A stretch of DNA of 64,000 nucleotides from NCBI GenBank assembly GCA_947498625.1, contig CANMKR010000004.1:53386-117385 (forward strand). Reading direction: 5' to 3'. Position 1 is the stretch's first letter. Every line of letters begins with the position of its first letter. The DNA is from an uncultured Kangiella sp. GTDB taxonomy: Bacteria; Pseudomonadota; Gammaproteobacteria; Enterobacterales; Kangiellaceae. The translations under genes were made by a program, and so were the position numbers. Under the pieces are notes generated by a model. It was not told the DNA's origin, ran no database searches, and worked only from the letters and a program-made list of their open reading frames with translations. Of this stretch, positions 29,284 to 38,561 are shown in pieces.

Positions 29284-30327
29284 ATGAACCCTATCAATCT
29301 AGCTGCTAACCCATCAATTTGCATCTTACGCTTATCCGCAATTGGTGACGTTTGTCATGCAGTTTCAACGGTTCAAGCTATCCAGCGTCATTACCCAAAG
29401 GCATCCATCACTTGGATTATCGGCAAAATTGAATATCAGCTTTTACAAAATTTACCGGGCATCAATTTTATTATTTTTGATAAAGCAAAAGGTCGGAAAG
29501 CTTATTCCGAACTTAAGCATAACCTTTCGCAGGCGAAATTCGATATTCTTTTGCAAATGCAATTAGCTTTTAGAGCCAATCTAGCAGCCTTTTTTATTCC
29601 TGCGAAAGTAAAGTTAGGTTTTAGCAAGCAACGCTCAAAAGAGCTCCACTCACTATTTGTTAATCGCCATATTGAGCTAGAAAAAGGCTTCCATGTATTA
29701 GACGGTTTTCGCGATTTCGCTCGAATGATAGGAGTGCCAGATAGCGAGCCCAATTGGGATATTCCGTTTAACCAAAGCATTATTAACTGGGCAGGCAAAG
29801 AACTTCCAGCATCACCTTATATAGTTATTTCCCCTGCGGCCAGCAAAGCAGAGCGTGATTGGCTGGTGGAGCGCTATGCGGCTATAGCTGACTACTGCCA
29901 TGAAAAAAATCTAAAAGTTATCATTACTGGTGGTCCAAGTCATCGTGAGCAAACCTTGGCTCAAAAGATAGTTGAGGCGACACAAACACCAGTGATTAAT
30001 CTAGTTGGAAAAACCAACTTACAACAATTATTAATCACGCTAAATCAAGCGCAACTTGTGATTGCTCCGGATTCAGGTCCAGCCCATATGGCGGTAACAC
30101 AAGGAACCAAAGTTATTGGTCTTTACGCCCATAGTAACCCTAAAAGAACCGGCCCTTACCTTTATCAAAATTTTGTCGCCGATGCCTATACCGCCGAAGC
30201 TTGTAAACAGTTTAACTTGCCTGCAGAACAGCTTGACTGGGGACTTAGATTAAAAGGTGACACACTAATGCAAGCTATTTCGGTAGAGCAAGTCAAACAT
30301 TTAATCGATACCGCTTTAGCTAGCTAA
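29284..30327 (+). CDS. Glycosyltransferase family 9, heptosyltransferase-like
   Basis: 347 residues, GT-B fold. N-terminal ICILRLSAIGDVCHAV with the family's conserved Asp near residue 21, then a C-terminal domain with ISPAASKAERDW, LVGKTNLQQLL and APDSGPAHMAVTQGTKVIGLY, the ADP-heptose binding signature. WaaC or WaaF type enzymes add L-glycero-D-manno-heptose to the inner core. Adjacent kdkA supports this, but which heptosyl step is catalysed is not resolved. Confidence 0.9.
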   Translation: MNPINLAANPSICILRLSAIGDVCHAVSTVQAIQRHYPKASITWIIGKIEYQLLQNLPGINFIIFDKAKGRKAYSELKHNLSQAKFDILLQMQLAFRANLAAFFIPAKVKLGFSKQRSKELHSLFVNRHIELEKGFHVLDGFRDFARMIGVPDSEPNWDIPFNQSIINWAGKELPASPYIVISPAASKAERDWLVERYAAIADYCHEKNLKVIITGGPSHREQTLAQKIVEATQTPVINLVGKTNLQQLLITLNQAQLVIAPDSGPAHMAVTQGTKVIGLYAHSNPKRTGPYLYQNFVADAYTAEACKQFNLPAEQLDWGLRLKGDTLMQAISVEQVKHLIDTALAS

Positions 30328-30481
30328 AACCAACCGCATACACTATGGCAAAAACAGCCAGCATTAAAATCAATACTCGGCATAAATCTAAAAATAGATC
30401 TTCGCTATCAAATTCATCTTTGCCTTGATGATCGATAAACTTCTCTAAACGCGCTTTTGAATCTTTTCCAATAACCGCCAT
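30320..30481 (-). CDS. Small single-TM protein (53 residues)
   Basis: Too short for routine ORF calling. The ATG at 30481 is preceded by a strong Shine-Dalgarno sequence (GGTAAGGAGCATAAG, with AAGGAG about seven bases upstream). The protein has a charged N-terminal half (MAVIGKDSKARLEKF, then DEFDSEDLF) and one hydrophobic helix (about 34-52, VLILMLAVFAIVYAVGF), so it should be an inner-membrane protein with a cytoplasmic head. Its end overlaps the convergent glycosyltransferase gene by eight bases. No family was recognised. Confidence 0.65.
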   Translation of the reverse strand: MAVIGKDSKARLEKFIDHQGKDEFDSEDLFLDLCRVLILMLAVFAIVYAVGFS

Positions 30482-30704
30482 CTTATGCTCCTTACCACCT
30501 TAATAACACCAAATTACAATGACTTATTTCTATGTCCAATGAGCCATAACCTTTTGCCTATAGTATTAGAAAATATTTTTTAGAAAGTTAGGGTCAGTAG
30601 ATGTAAGTAACTATGACAATCATACGAATTATTGAATATTATGCTTTAAATCAAGGAGAATGTGTCGCTTTGTACATGCTATTCATATTTTGAGCAACAA
30701 AAAT

Positions 30705-32324
30705 CTAAAAACTGGTTCTTACTAAAACACTGATGTCGAAATCATTTACAAAGTCTGAATTGATGGGTTTAGAAAAATTAACGCTGATAACATTTCTACC
30801 ACTGGAACGGGTTAAGAAGAATCTTAAGCCTAAACCTACACTGGCTAACGCCTTTGTTTCTTGATTGATATATAGGGTTTCGCCGAAAGTGCGCCCAACG
30901 TCTATAAAGCCTACAAAAGCAATATCCAGCAGCTGGGCAAAATTAATATTCGGGTACACTCTTTTCTCAAAATTTAACAGCCATTGTTTATTTCCATGTT
31001 GATATTCAATTGGATAGCCCCGTAAACCAGTTTCACCTCCGAGCGAAATAGGCCTATCGACATATGGATTTTCACTGATGCGGTAACTGCCTTTTAAATA
31101 CCAGGTCCTAAAGTCATTGACTCGATAGAAATGCTCATAGCTCAATCGATAATATGCATTATCAATTTCTTTGTCAGAGTAAACGCCATCGCCATTTAAA
31201 GCATATCGAAACCAATTTTGGTGATTCCATTGACCAAAATATGAAGAATTAAGATCCCAAACAATTCCGTTGTCGCGGTAACCGGATTCTAAGTTATATC
31301 CTAATCGAATAAAATGATACCAACCCAACTGTACATCTTCAGTTCTTTCTAAAAGATACAAGTTTTTCGTGGTTTTAAAGCGGTCCTGTTGGTACTCAAA
31401 AGCCAACCAAGGATAAGTTAGCTTTCTATTTTCTGGCAAAGCTAAGGTTAAAGGTCTGGTTGAGAAAGTATTTTCTATGTGGCGAATACCCCCTATCCAT
31501 CTAAAAATGCCTTTCTCTGTTTTACCCGTCGAGTAACCAAAGTACACGTCGGCAAAACGGCTATCGCTTTCAAAGCGATTGACTAGGGTCTCGTTTGCAT
31601 CAATAGATATTTCTTTACGACTATTATTAACACTGGCACCAACACTATGTCGGTCAGCAAGTTTATAGAATGGTCGATCCAGCGACACTCCAAATTCTCT
31701 GCCATCAGAGTTGTCAGCAAAGCTCAAAGAAGCTCTTAAGTGGCGGTTACTGATGGCATCAGAACTTAACCGTATAATATGTCCAGAACGATCTTCCTCG
31801 GCAAAATACGCTATATTTGCGGCTAACCCTAAACCCAACAAGTTGTCATCTTTAATCCCATAGCCATATTCGTTCTCGCCTCCTTGTCGTTTCAAATCTA
31901 TTGTCGGAAACAAAGTCCAACTTTCCCAAGTTTTTACCTTTAGGATTGCAGTTTGGTCTTCTAGTGTTTGCATCATTATTTTTGCTTCTCGCAAATAACG
32001 ATGGCTACGTAAAACACGCTCCGCTTCTGCCAGATCCTTTTTATTGATTCGATCGCCAACTCTAATCGGCAATATCCGCTCAATAACATAAGGCTTGGTA
32101 TCAATATGCAATCCGTTAACGGTGGAATAAAACCAACTATCACTTTCTTCTAAGTCAAAAATCGGATTTACTTGTATATCGATACGCGTGACTTGGTATT
32201 TCTGATTATCCTTTTCAGGTAGTTTTTCTTTAGATAATAGGCTATTGCTGTGGCTTACTGCCAACCAAAAAAGTAGTAAAGCGACTAATGGTGTTCCTTT
32301 AAATATGTTCTGCATTAGATCCAT
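30705..32324 (-). CDS. Omp85-superfamily outer-membrane protein
   Basis: 539 residues. A signal-like hydrophobic segment lies near residues 10-28. One or two POTRA-like units follow (about 45-155, with VGDRINKKDLAEAERVLRS and EAKIMMQTLEDQTAILKVKT). The rest is a beta barrel ending in an aromatic residue (VLVRTSF). GLRGYP near residue 433 corresponds to the loop-6 (V/L)RG(F/Y) signature of BamA and TamA proteins. It is shorter than BamA and has fewer POTRA repeats, so it is not the essential assembly factor. Substrate unknown; no TamB or TpsA partner gene is adjacent. Confidence 0.82.
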   Translation of the reverse strand: MDLMQNIFKGTPLVALLLFWLAVSHSNSLLSKEKLPEKDNQKYQVTRIDIQVNPIFDLEESDSWFYSTVNGLHIDTKPYVIERILPIRVGDRINKKDLAEAERVLRSHRYLREAKIMMQTLEDQTAILKVKTWESWTLFPTIDLKRQGGENEYGYGIKDDNLLGLGLAANIAYFAEEDRSGHIIRLSSDAISNRHLRASLSFADNSDGREFGVSLDRPFYKLADRHSVGASVNNSRKEISIDANETLVNRFESDSRFADVYFGYSTGKTEKGIFRWIGGIRHIENTFSTRPLTLALPENRKLTYPWLAFEYQQDRFKTTKNLYLLERTEDVQLGWYHFIRLGYNLESGYRDNGIVWDLNSSYFGQWNHQNWFRYALNGDGVYSDKEIDNAYYRLSYEHFYRVNDFRTWYLKGSYRISENPYVDRPISLGGETGLRGYPIEYQHGNKQWLLNFEKRVYPNINFAQLLDIAFVGFIDVGRTFGETLYINQETKALASVGLGLRFFLTRSSGRNVISVNFSKPINSDFVNDFDISVLVRTSF

Positions 32325-32369
32325 GATTAGCCATTAACAGCTTTACTATACCCTTTCTAGGAGTCAAAA

Positions 32370-32393
32370 AAAAACCGCCAAAAGGCGGTTTTT
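32370..32393 (-). terminator. Rho-independent terminator of the cox operon
   Basis: AAAAACCGCC pairs with GGCGGTTTTT around an AAAA loop (as written on the + strand). Read leftward the stem is followed by a run of about nine T. It lies between the end of coxC and the start of the Omp85-like gene, so it ends the coxB-coxA-ctaG-coxC transcript. Confidence 0.9.
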
Positions 32394-32429
32394 CTATTCT
32401 GTGATTTGAGTCAATTATTTAATTTTGAA

Positions 32430-33365
32430 TTACATCATGTAAACAAAGATAAATAAGAATACCCAAACAACATCAACAAAGTGCCAGTACCAAGCACCAG
32501 CTTCATACGCAAAGTGATCTTGCGGTGTGAAGTGGCCTTTAGCAGTACGTAGCGATAATACAATCAAGAAGATAGTACCAATTAATACGTGCATACCGTG
32601 GAAGCCGGTCAGCAGGAAGAAAGTTGAACCATAAACACCACTTTGCAGGGTTAGGCCGTAATGAGTGTAAGCTTCATAGTACTCAACTGCTTGTAATCCT
32701 AAGAAGATGATACCTAAAAACGCTGTAATCGATGTAAATAAAACTAGCGTCGAGCGGTTTTTCTCAAGTAATGCATGGTGAGCAATCGTTAGAGTCCACG
32801 AAGAAGTCAAAAGGATTGCTGTATTAATCGCCGGCAAGCCCCAAGCGCCAATAATATTCCAAGAACCAGGGTTAGCTGCTTTTTCACCAATACCCACGTT
32901 AGGAGCGAAGTCCGGACTTGGCGTTTCTGTCATTGGCCAAGTAGGCGTATAACCTGGGAATAACTGATCATGGGTAGAACCACCATTAAAGTCACCGCCC
33001 AGTAAAGGCAATACGAAAGCACGAATGTAGAATAAGGCACCAAAGAAAGCGAAGAAGAACATCACTTCTGAGGTAATGAACCACATCATTCCTTGACGGA
33101 AAGAACGACTCATTTGCGCACTGTATAAACCGCTCATTGATTCTTTAATAGTGCTTTTCCACCAAGTAGAAAGCATACCTATTAAAATCACAATACCTGC
33201 GATTAACCAAAGACTGCCAGGTAATCCCCAAAATGCTTGACCATTGATGCTGCTACCAGCACCAACTGCCGTGAAGAATAAGCCAATAGAACCTATAAAA
33301 GGTAACTTACTCTTTTCAGGAACATAATAGTTTTCATATTCACTATTGTTTGTTTGTTCACTCAT
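32430..33365 (-). CDS. coxC: Cytochrome c oxidase subunit III
   Basis: 311 residues from the ATG at 33365, which has GGAGAAA six bases upstream; a frame-open ATG at 33383 lies in front of that site and is rejected. Typical features are the hydrophobic helices with TSEVMFFFAFFGALFYIRAF, the LLTGFHGMHVLIGT segment and the C-terminal AYEAGAWYWHFVDVVWVFLF. The spacing of helices fits a seven-TM aa3-type subunit III. It is the last gene of the cox operon. Confidence 0.96.
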   Translation of the reverse strand: MSEQTNNSEYENYYVPEKSKLPFIGSIGLFFTAVGAGSSINGQAFWGLPGSLWLIAGIVILIGMLSTWWKSTIKESMSGLYSAQMSRSFRQGMMWFITSEVMFFFAFFGALFYIRAFVLPLLGGDFNGGSTHDQLFPGYTPTWPMTETPSPDFAPNVGIGEKAANPGSWNIIGAWGLPAINTAILLTSSWTLTIAHHALLEKNRSTLVLFTSITAFLGIIFLGLQAVEYYEAYTHYGLTLQSGVYGSTFFLLTGFHGMHVLIGTIFLIVLSLRTAKGHFTPQDHFAYEAGAWYWHFVDVVWVFLFIFVYMM

Positions 33366-33388
33366 TATTTTTTCTCCATTCACAGCGA

Positions 33389-34006
33389 TTAATTCGCCGC
33401 AACTGTGTTATCAATATTTAGGCTTGCAGTTTCTTCGGTAACATTATGCAAAGTATATACCAAAGTTATCGATTTATATTCTTTCGGTAAATCTTTATCA
33501 ATAAAGAAACGCATTGGCATATCTTCAGTTTCACCGGCCAATAAAGTCTGCTGATTAAAACAAAAGCATTCTGTTTTATTCACATACTGACTTGCTAACG
33601 TTGGTGAAAAACTGGGAATCGCACGCCCAACAATATTACTTTTAGCTCGATTTTTTACACGGAAAGCAACTTCGTATTCTTTACCCGGATGTACTGTAAT
33701 CGTAGATTGCAATGCTCTGAAATCCCAAGGCATGTCGTTCTTGGTGATGGTTACAAAGCGCAACTTTACTTCACGGCTGGTATCGGCTTCTTGCTCTTCG
33801 TATACCGCTAATCCTTGATTTAAAGAATTATTCCAACCGGTGATTTCACAAAATACATCGTATAAAGGTACTAAAGCGAAGCCAAAAGCCAACATGATAA
33901 ACGCCACCAAAACTAATTTCTTAGTCATGATTTTATTTTCCTGTTTCATTTCAGGTGAGAGTGTTTCTTCTGAAACTGTCTCTGTTGAAACTGGCTCTTG
34001 GCTCAT
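33389..34006 (-). CDS. ctaG: Cytochrome c oxidase assembly protein CtaG (Cox11)
   Basis: 205 residues. An acidic Glu/Thr-rich N-terminal tail precedes one membrane helix (about 29-50) and a periplasmic immunoglobulin-like domain. The copper-binding Cys residues lie in ECFCFNQQTL, and the helix end has PLYDVFCEITG, another conserved Cys. Cox11 delivers copper to the CuB site of subunit I, which is encoded 31 bp upstream. Confidence 0.95.
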   Translation of the reverse strand: MSQEPVSTETVSEETLSPEMKQENKIMTKKLVLVAFIMLAFGFALVPLYDVFCEITGWNNSLNQGLAVYEEQEADTSREVKLRFVTITKNDMPWDFRALQSTITVHPGKEYEVAFRVKNRAKSNIVGRAIPSFSPTLASQYVNKTECFCFNQQTLLAGETEDMPMRFFIDKDLPKEYKSITLVYTLHNVTEETASLNIDNTVAAN

Positions 34007-34037
34007 AATTAGTTCCTACTTTCCTAATTAGCTCGTC

Positions 34038-35597
34038 TTAATCTACTTTTGGTGGAGTAGAGAAAGAGTGGTAAGGAGCTGGTGATGGCATATGAGTAAA
34101 CTCAAGGCCTTCCGCACCTTCCCAAACTTGATCCGTCGCTTTCTCACCTTTTTTCAAGATACAAACCTTGATTAAGATCCAAGCGAACAACAATTGCATC
34201 AAGCCTAATCCAAAGGCACCAATACTTGACCACATATTGAAGTCAGAGTACATAATCGCATAATCAGGAACACGACGTTGCATGCCCGCAAGGCCTGAGA
34301 AGTGCATTGGGAAGAAGGTTAAGTTTACGAATACAATGGATAACCAGAAGTGAATTTTCGCTAACTTCTCGTCATACATACGACCAGTCCATTTTGGTAA
34401 CCAATAATAAACTGCTGCCATAGTACCGAAAATCGCGCCTGGGAATAATACATAGTGGAAGTGAGCTACCACGAAGTAAGTATCATGATACTGCCAATCC
34501 ACCGGTGTAATCGCCAGCATGACGCCAGAGAAACCACCAATCGTGAATAAGATTACGAATGCCAAAGCATAAAGCATTGGAGTTTCATAAGTAATCGAAC
34601 CTTTCCACATAGTTGCAATCCAGTTAAAGACTTTAACACCCGTAGGTACCGCAATTAACATGGTCGCGAACATGAAGAATAGTTCTGCTTTGATTGGCAT
34701 ACCCACAGTAAACATGTGGTGAGCCCATACGATGAACGACAAGAAGGCAATCGAGCCGGTAGCGTAAACCATCGATGCATAACCGAATAGCTTCTTTCTA
34801 GAGAAAGTCGGGATAATCGCAGAAGCGATACCAAACGCCGGTAAGATCATAATGTAAACTTCAGGGTGACCGAAGAACCAGAAAACGTGCTGGAACAATA
34901 CTGGATCACCACCACCTTTAGCATCAAAGAATGAAGTACCGAAGTGGATATCCGTTAACATCATAGTTACCGCGCCCGCTAATACAGGCATAACCATCAC
35001 TAATAAGAATGCTGTGATTAACCAAGTCCAAACGAACAGTGGCATTTTCATCAATGTCATGCCAGGAGCACGCATGTTGAACACAGTGACGATAACGTTA
35101 ATCGCACCCATGATGGATGAGATACCCATCATATGCACACCAAAGATAAAGAAGGTTGTGCTAGGTGGAGCATAAGTTGTCGATAATGGAGCGTAGAATG
35201 TCCAACCGAAGTTAGGCGCGCCACCTTCCATAAATAATGATGATAACAACAAGAAGAAAGCGAATGGTAAAATCCAGAAGCTCCAGTTGTTCATTCTTGG
35301 TAATGCCATATCAGGCGCACCAATCATCATTGGGATCAACCAGTTAGCAAGACCTACCGTTGCTGGCATCACGGCACCAAATACCATGATTAGACCATGC
35401 AGAGTCGTCATTTGGTTGAAGAAGTTAGGATCTACAAATTGTAAACCTGGTTGGAATAGCTCGGCACGAATTACCATTGCCATGCCACCACCAATTAAGA
35501 ACATGATGAACGAGAAAACAAGGTACATAGTACCGATGTCTTTATGGTTCGTTGTAAATAGCCAGCGATTAATGCCGGTTGGCTTATGGTCACCCAT
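34038..35597 (-). CDS. coxA: Cytochrome c oxidase subunit I (aa3 type)
   Basis: 519 residues and twelve membrane helices. Heme a and a3/CuB ligands are visible: His in TTLHGLIMVFG, the HPEVYIMILPAFG loop with the cross-linked His-Tyr pair, AHHMFTVG, and HDTYFVVAHFHYVLFPG. GHPEVY and the Glu in that helix mark an A-type oxidase with the D channel. It is the catalytic subunit for O2 reduction. It starts two bases after coxB. Confidence 0.98.
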   Translation of the reverse strand: MGDHKPTGINRWLFTTNHKDIGTMYLVFSFIMFLIGGGMAMVIRAELFQPGLQFVDPNFFNQMTTLHGLIMVFGAVMPATVGLANWLIPMMIGAPDMALPRMNNWSFWILPFAFFLLLSSLFMEGGAPNFGWTFYAPLSTTYAPPSTTFFIFGVHMMGISSIMGAINVIVTVFNMRAPGMTLMKMPLFVWTWLITAFLLVMVMPVLAGAVTMMLTDIHFGTSFFDAKGGGDPVLFQHVFWFFGHPEVYIMILPAFGIASAIIPTFSRKKLFGYASMVYATGSIAFLSFIVWAHHMFTVGMPIKAELFFMFATMLIAVPTGVKVFNWIATMWKGSITYETPMLYALAFVILFTIGGFSGVMLAITPVDWQYHDTYFVVAHFHYVLFPGAIFGTMAAVYYWLPKWTGRMYDEKLAKIHFWLSIVFVNLTFFPMHFSGLAGMQRRVPDYAIMYSDFNMWSSIGAFGLGLMQLLFAWILIKVCILKKGEKATDQVWEGAEGLEFTHMPSPAPYHSFSTPPKVD

Positions 35598-35599
35598 GA

Positions 35600-36772
35600 T
35601 TATTCTCCCCCGCCATTTTTCTGATCTTCAACTTCTTGTGGCTGGACTTTATCTTTCATGTCATTACCCCAAGCGTTTCTTTCGTAGGTCACGATAGCAG
35701 CGATTTCTGCAGGCGTTAATTGCGCCGCGAAAGCTTGCATAGCTGTACCTGGTACACCGTTTAATACGATATCTACGTGTTTCTTAATATCGCCTTGAAT
35801 TGACTCAGCTCCAACCAAAGATGGGAATGGACCCGTGCCTTCACCGTTTGGCATGTGACATGCAGAACAGTATTTCAAGTAAGCAGTCTCACCTTCAGAC
35901 ATCAATTGCGCCATAGTACGATCATTCAAATCAGGACCAGCTTCAGCAGCAGCTACTTTCTCTGCATACCAAGCATCATATTCAGCTTGCTCGACTACTT
36001 TTACTACGATTGGCATAAAGCCGTGGTCTTTACCACAAAGCTCTGCACAAACACCGCGATAAACGCCAGTCTCAGGAACAATTGCCCAAACGTCATTAAT
36101 TAAGCCTGGAACCGCATCTTTTTTCACTGAGAAATCAGGAACCCAGAAAGAGTGGATTACATCTTCAGCAGTCACTAAGAATTTAACTTTTTTGTTTACT
36201 GGGATAACTAGCGGGTTATCCACTTCTAATAAGAACTTCTCATCAGTGATTTTTTCTGCACTGAAGGTCATTTTTTCAGAGTTAACACTTAAGTCACGAG
36301 AATTTTGCTCAAGATTAGAGAAGAAGCTAACGTCGTTACGTAAGTTGTCGTCGTTATCTAGATACTTATATTCCCACTTCCACTGCCAGCCTTTAACGAT
36401 AATTTCCAAATCGAAATCGTCGCCTTCAGCTACTTCCATTTTGTTCAATAAACTTGCCGCAGGCCATGCTAAAGCAATCAAAATGATGAAAGGAATGATA
36501 GTCCAGATTAACTCAACAGTCGTACTGTGAGAAAACTTAGCTGGAACTGGATTTTTACTCTTGCGGTGTGCCCACATTGAGTAGAACATAGCGCCGAACG
36601 TGACAATACCGATAGCTACACAGACCCAAAAGGCAATCATGTGTAATTCGTAAACTTCTTTACTGATCTCGGTCACACCTTCGCGCATATTTAGCGGTTG
36701 CTCAGAACAACCCATCAGCACTAAAACTGATAAAGTCGCTAAAGCCACAGCGATTTTGCGGAACAATGACAT
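35600..36772 (-). CDS. coxB: Cytochrome c oxidase subunit II with fused cytochrome c domain
   Basis: 390 residues from the ATG at 36772, preceded by GGAGAG. A lipoprotein-type signal ends in LMGC, then two membrane helices, the CuA domain (VIHSFWVPDF and CAELCGKDHGFM, around residues 200-250) and a C-terminal cytochrome c domain with CSACH near residue 300. This is a caa3-style architecture, so electrons may pass from a bound heme c to CuA. First gene of the leftward operon coxB-coxA-ctaG-coxC. The 250 bp upstream hold no gene and presumably the promoter. Confidence 0.96.
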   Translation of the reverse strand: MSLFRKIAVALATLSVLVLMGCSEQPLNMREGVTEISKEVYELHMIAFWVCVAIGIVTFGAMFYSMWAHRKSKNPVPAKFSHSTTVELIWTIIPFIILIALAWPAASLLNKMEVAEGDDFDLEIIVKGWQWKWEYKYLDNDDNLRNDVSFFSNLEQNSRDLSVNSEKMTFSAEKITDEKFLLEVDNPLVIPVNKKVKFLVTAEDVIHSFWVPDFSVKKDAVPGLINDVWAIVPETGVYRGVCAELCGKDHGFMPIVVKVVEQAEYDAWYAEKVAAAEAGPDLNDRTMAQLMSEGETAYLKYCSACHMPNGEGTGPFPSLVGAESIQGDIKKHVDIVLNGVPGTAMQAFAAQLTPAEIAAIVTYERNAWGNDMKDKVQPQEVEDQKNGGGE

Positions 36773-37022
36773 GCTTCTCTCCACTAGTTAAAAAAGACCC
36801 CAAAAGGGAAAATATATAATAATCAATGACTTAAAATGAAAAGCTATCTTTTTCTAGCCTCTGAGGACCATACCCCAAGATTTGCTTCACAAACAATATT
36901 GGTCATTTTTCGGGGCGATATTCTACTTTAGATGCTAGTGATAAGCTAGATCCAATTGACTAAATAAATTAAGAAAAAATTAAGGTTTTTTAAGGGTTTG
37001 AAGCCGATTGATCGTGCAAAAA

Positions 37023-37829
37023 TCAGTCGATTAAACCGGCTTTTTTGAGCTTTGATGTGAGCGCTTCATCGAATTCATACAGCGGATAAGTATTTTTAAA
37101 TTGTGACCATTCTTCTTGTGCTTGTGCTTTCTCACCGTCTTTTAACAATTGCATGATTTCATTTAACCAAGCCTCAGGCTTAGGCGCATCATCAATCGCT
37201 TCATCTAAAACACCGCCATGGCGTGACAATTCTTTTTCAGCCAGCTTATCTTTGGTTTCTTCAAGATCTTCGGCGCGGATCCGACTACCTGTTACCACCA
37301 CGACATTATCCTCAGCCAGTGCTTTCTCACTAGCTGCCAAACGTGCTTTCTGCTCTTGCTCATTTTTTGCCAGTAACTCACTTTCCTTAAGAATTTGGCG
37401 CATCTCTTGATTGGTGACTAATTCTGGGACTTCTGCTTTTTGTTTTTTTGCCGTATAAGATTCTCTAGCGACCGGCGCTGCTGCCACCTCGTCTGCCATT
37501 TCAAAAGAAAACTCGTCAACTGATCGAGTGTCGGCTGCCAGATCAGTATTTTGCGCCGAGCTTTGATCGGTTTTGCCTAAATAAACCATAAAACGAGCAA
37601 TGCCTACGGTCATCACTAATGCAGCCGACATGGAGGCTAAATACTTTAATTGCTTCGACCGAAAAAAGCGGTTCCAAAAACCTAACTTTTCAACTTGATG
37701 ATGCTTTTCTGCCATTGCCAAAATTGACTGATCCAAGGCGCTCGAAGTGGTTTCTGAAGAAACTTCCTCAAATGCATCTTGAACTTTTTTTTCAAAATCT
37801 TGGTTTTGCTTGTGATCTTGATGACTCAT
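37023..37829 (-). CDS. Putative anti-sigma factor, single-TM, with VVVTGSRIR motif
   Basis: 268 residues. The N-terminal part (about 1-60) is helical and cytoplasmic, a membrane helix lies at about 65-85 (YLASMSAALVMTVGIARFMVYL), and the rest would be periplasmic, with a long coiled region rich in Glu/Lys/Ala (about 130-215). It follows the sigma gene by 23 bp, the usual anti-sigma position, but no zinc HxxxCxxC motif is seen. Residues about 175-186 read VVVVTGSRIRAEDLE, the motif that precedes the plug in many TonB-dependent receptors. The call as an anti-sigma factor is from position and topology. Confidence 0.6.
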   Translation of the reverse strand: MSHQDHKQNQDFEKKVQDAFEEVSSETTSSALDQSILAMAEKHHQVEKLGFWNRFFRSKQLKYLASMSAALVMTVGIARFMVYLGKTDQSSAQNTDLAADTRSVDEFSFEMADEVAAAPVARESYTAKKQKAEVPELVTNQEMRQILKESELLAKNEQEQKARLAASEKALAEDNVVVVTGSRIRAEDLEETKDKLAEKELSRHGGVLDEAIDDAPKPEAWLNEIMQLLKDGEKAQAQEEWSQFKNTYPLYEFDEALTSKLKKAGLID

Positions 37830-37852
37830 ACTCTATTCCTGCTGATCATAAA

Positions 37853-38551
37853 TCAGCTCATACTTTCTAAATCTTGCGAGTTAAAAAAACCTCTAAGATT
37901 CGCTACACAATAACGCAGTCTACTTTTCACTGCTTCAGGGTTTTGGTTTAAAACCTCTGCGATTTCTGGAACGCTCATTTCAGCTTCAAACTTCAAGAGG
38001 AATACCTCTTTCTGTTCACTCGATAATTGATCTAATGCAGCCAATAGCTGCGCTTTTAACTCAGCAGCATTTACTTGAAATTCAGGCTGAGTAGTTTTAT
38101 CCGCTTGGTGCTGTTGAGCCTCACCTTCTTCATCCATCGATTCAAACTGCGCTTTGCCAGATTTCCGATAGAAATCAACTAAACGGCTGTGGGCAATAGT
38201 ATATAAATAAGTGGTGAATTTGGCAGAGCTTGTATAATTGGCAGAATTTTTTATTAAACTTTGCCAAGTTTCTTGAAACAACTCTTCAGCAATGGCTCTT
38301 GAGCTAACTTGACGAATAAAATACCGAAGCAATGGATCTTTATGCCTTGAATACAATTGCTCAAACGATTTCACATTGCCTGAAGCATAAGCTGCCATTA
38401 AAGCTTCATCGCTGAAATGATTATCAGCTTGTTCTTTAGCAATAACTTCTTTGTGTTGAGTTAAATTAGTAACGTCCAAGGCATCATGAGATATTATATT
38501 TCTATCATCATGATGCCCATTAACGTTGCTGCTTTCAAGCAATAATCTCAT
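37853..38551 (-). CDS. ECF-type RNA polymerase sigma factor
   Basis: 232 residues. Region 2 spans about 60-130 (SFEQLYSRHKDPLLRYFIRQ and FQETWQSLIKN), region 4 about 165-225 (QLSSEQKEVFLLKFEAEMSVPEIAEVL with the recognition helix NPEAVKSRLRYCVANLR). Region 3 is absent, so it is group IV. A longer than usual N-terminal extension (about 45 residues) has no clear domain. It lies 10 bp after the vWA lipoprotein gene and 23 bp before the putative anti-sigma gene. Confidence 0.92.
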   Translation of the reverse strand: MRLLLESSNVNGHHDDRNIISHDALDVTNLTQHKEVIAKEQADNHFSDEALMAAYASGNVKSFEQLYSRHKDPLLRYFIRQVSSRAIAEELFQETWQSLIKNSANYTSSAKFTTYLYTIAHSRLVDFYRKSGKAQFESMDEEGEAQQHQADKTTQPEFQVNAAELKAQLLAALDQLSSEQKEVFLLKFEAEMSVPEIAEVLNQNPEAVKSRLRYCVANLRGFFNSQDLESMS

Positions 38552-38561
38552 CGGATATTAA

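Noticed and set aside
30660..30725. 21-codon frame preceded by AAGGAG
   Set aside because: The ribosome site is too close to the ATG, the frame runs into the end of the Omp85-like gene, and the peptide has no recognisable features.
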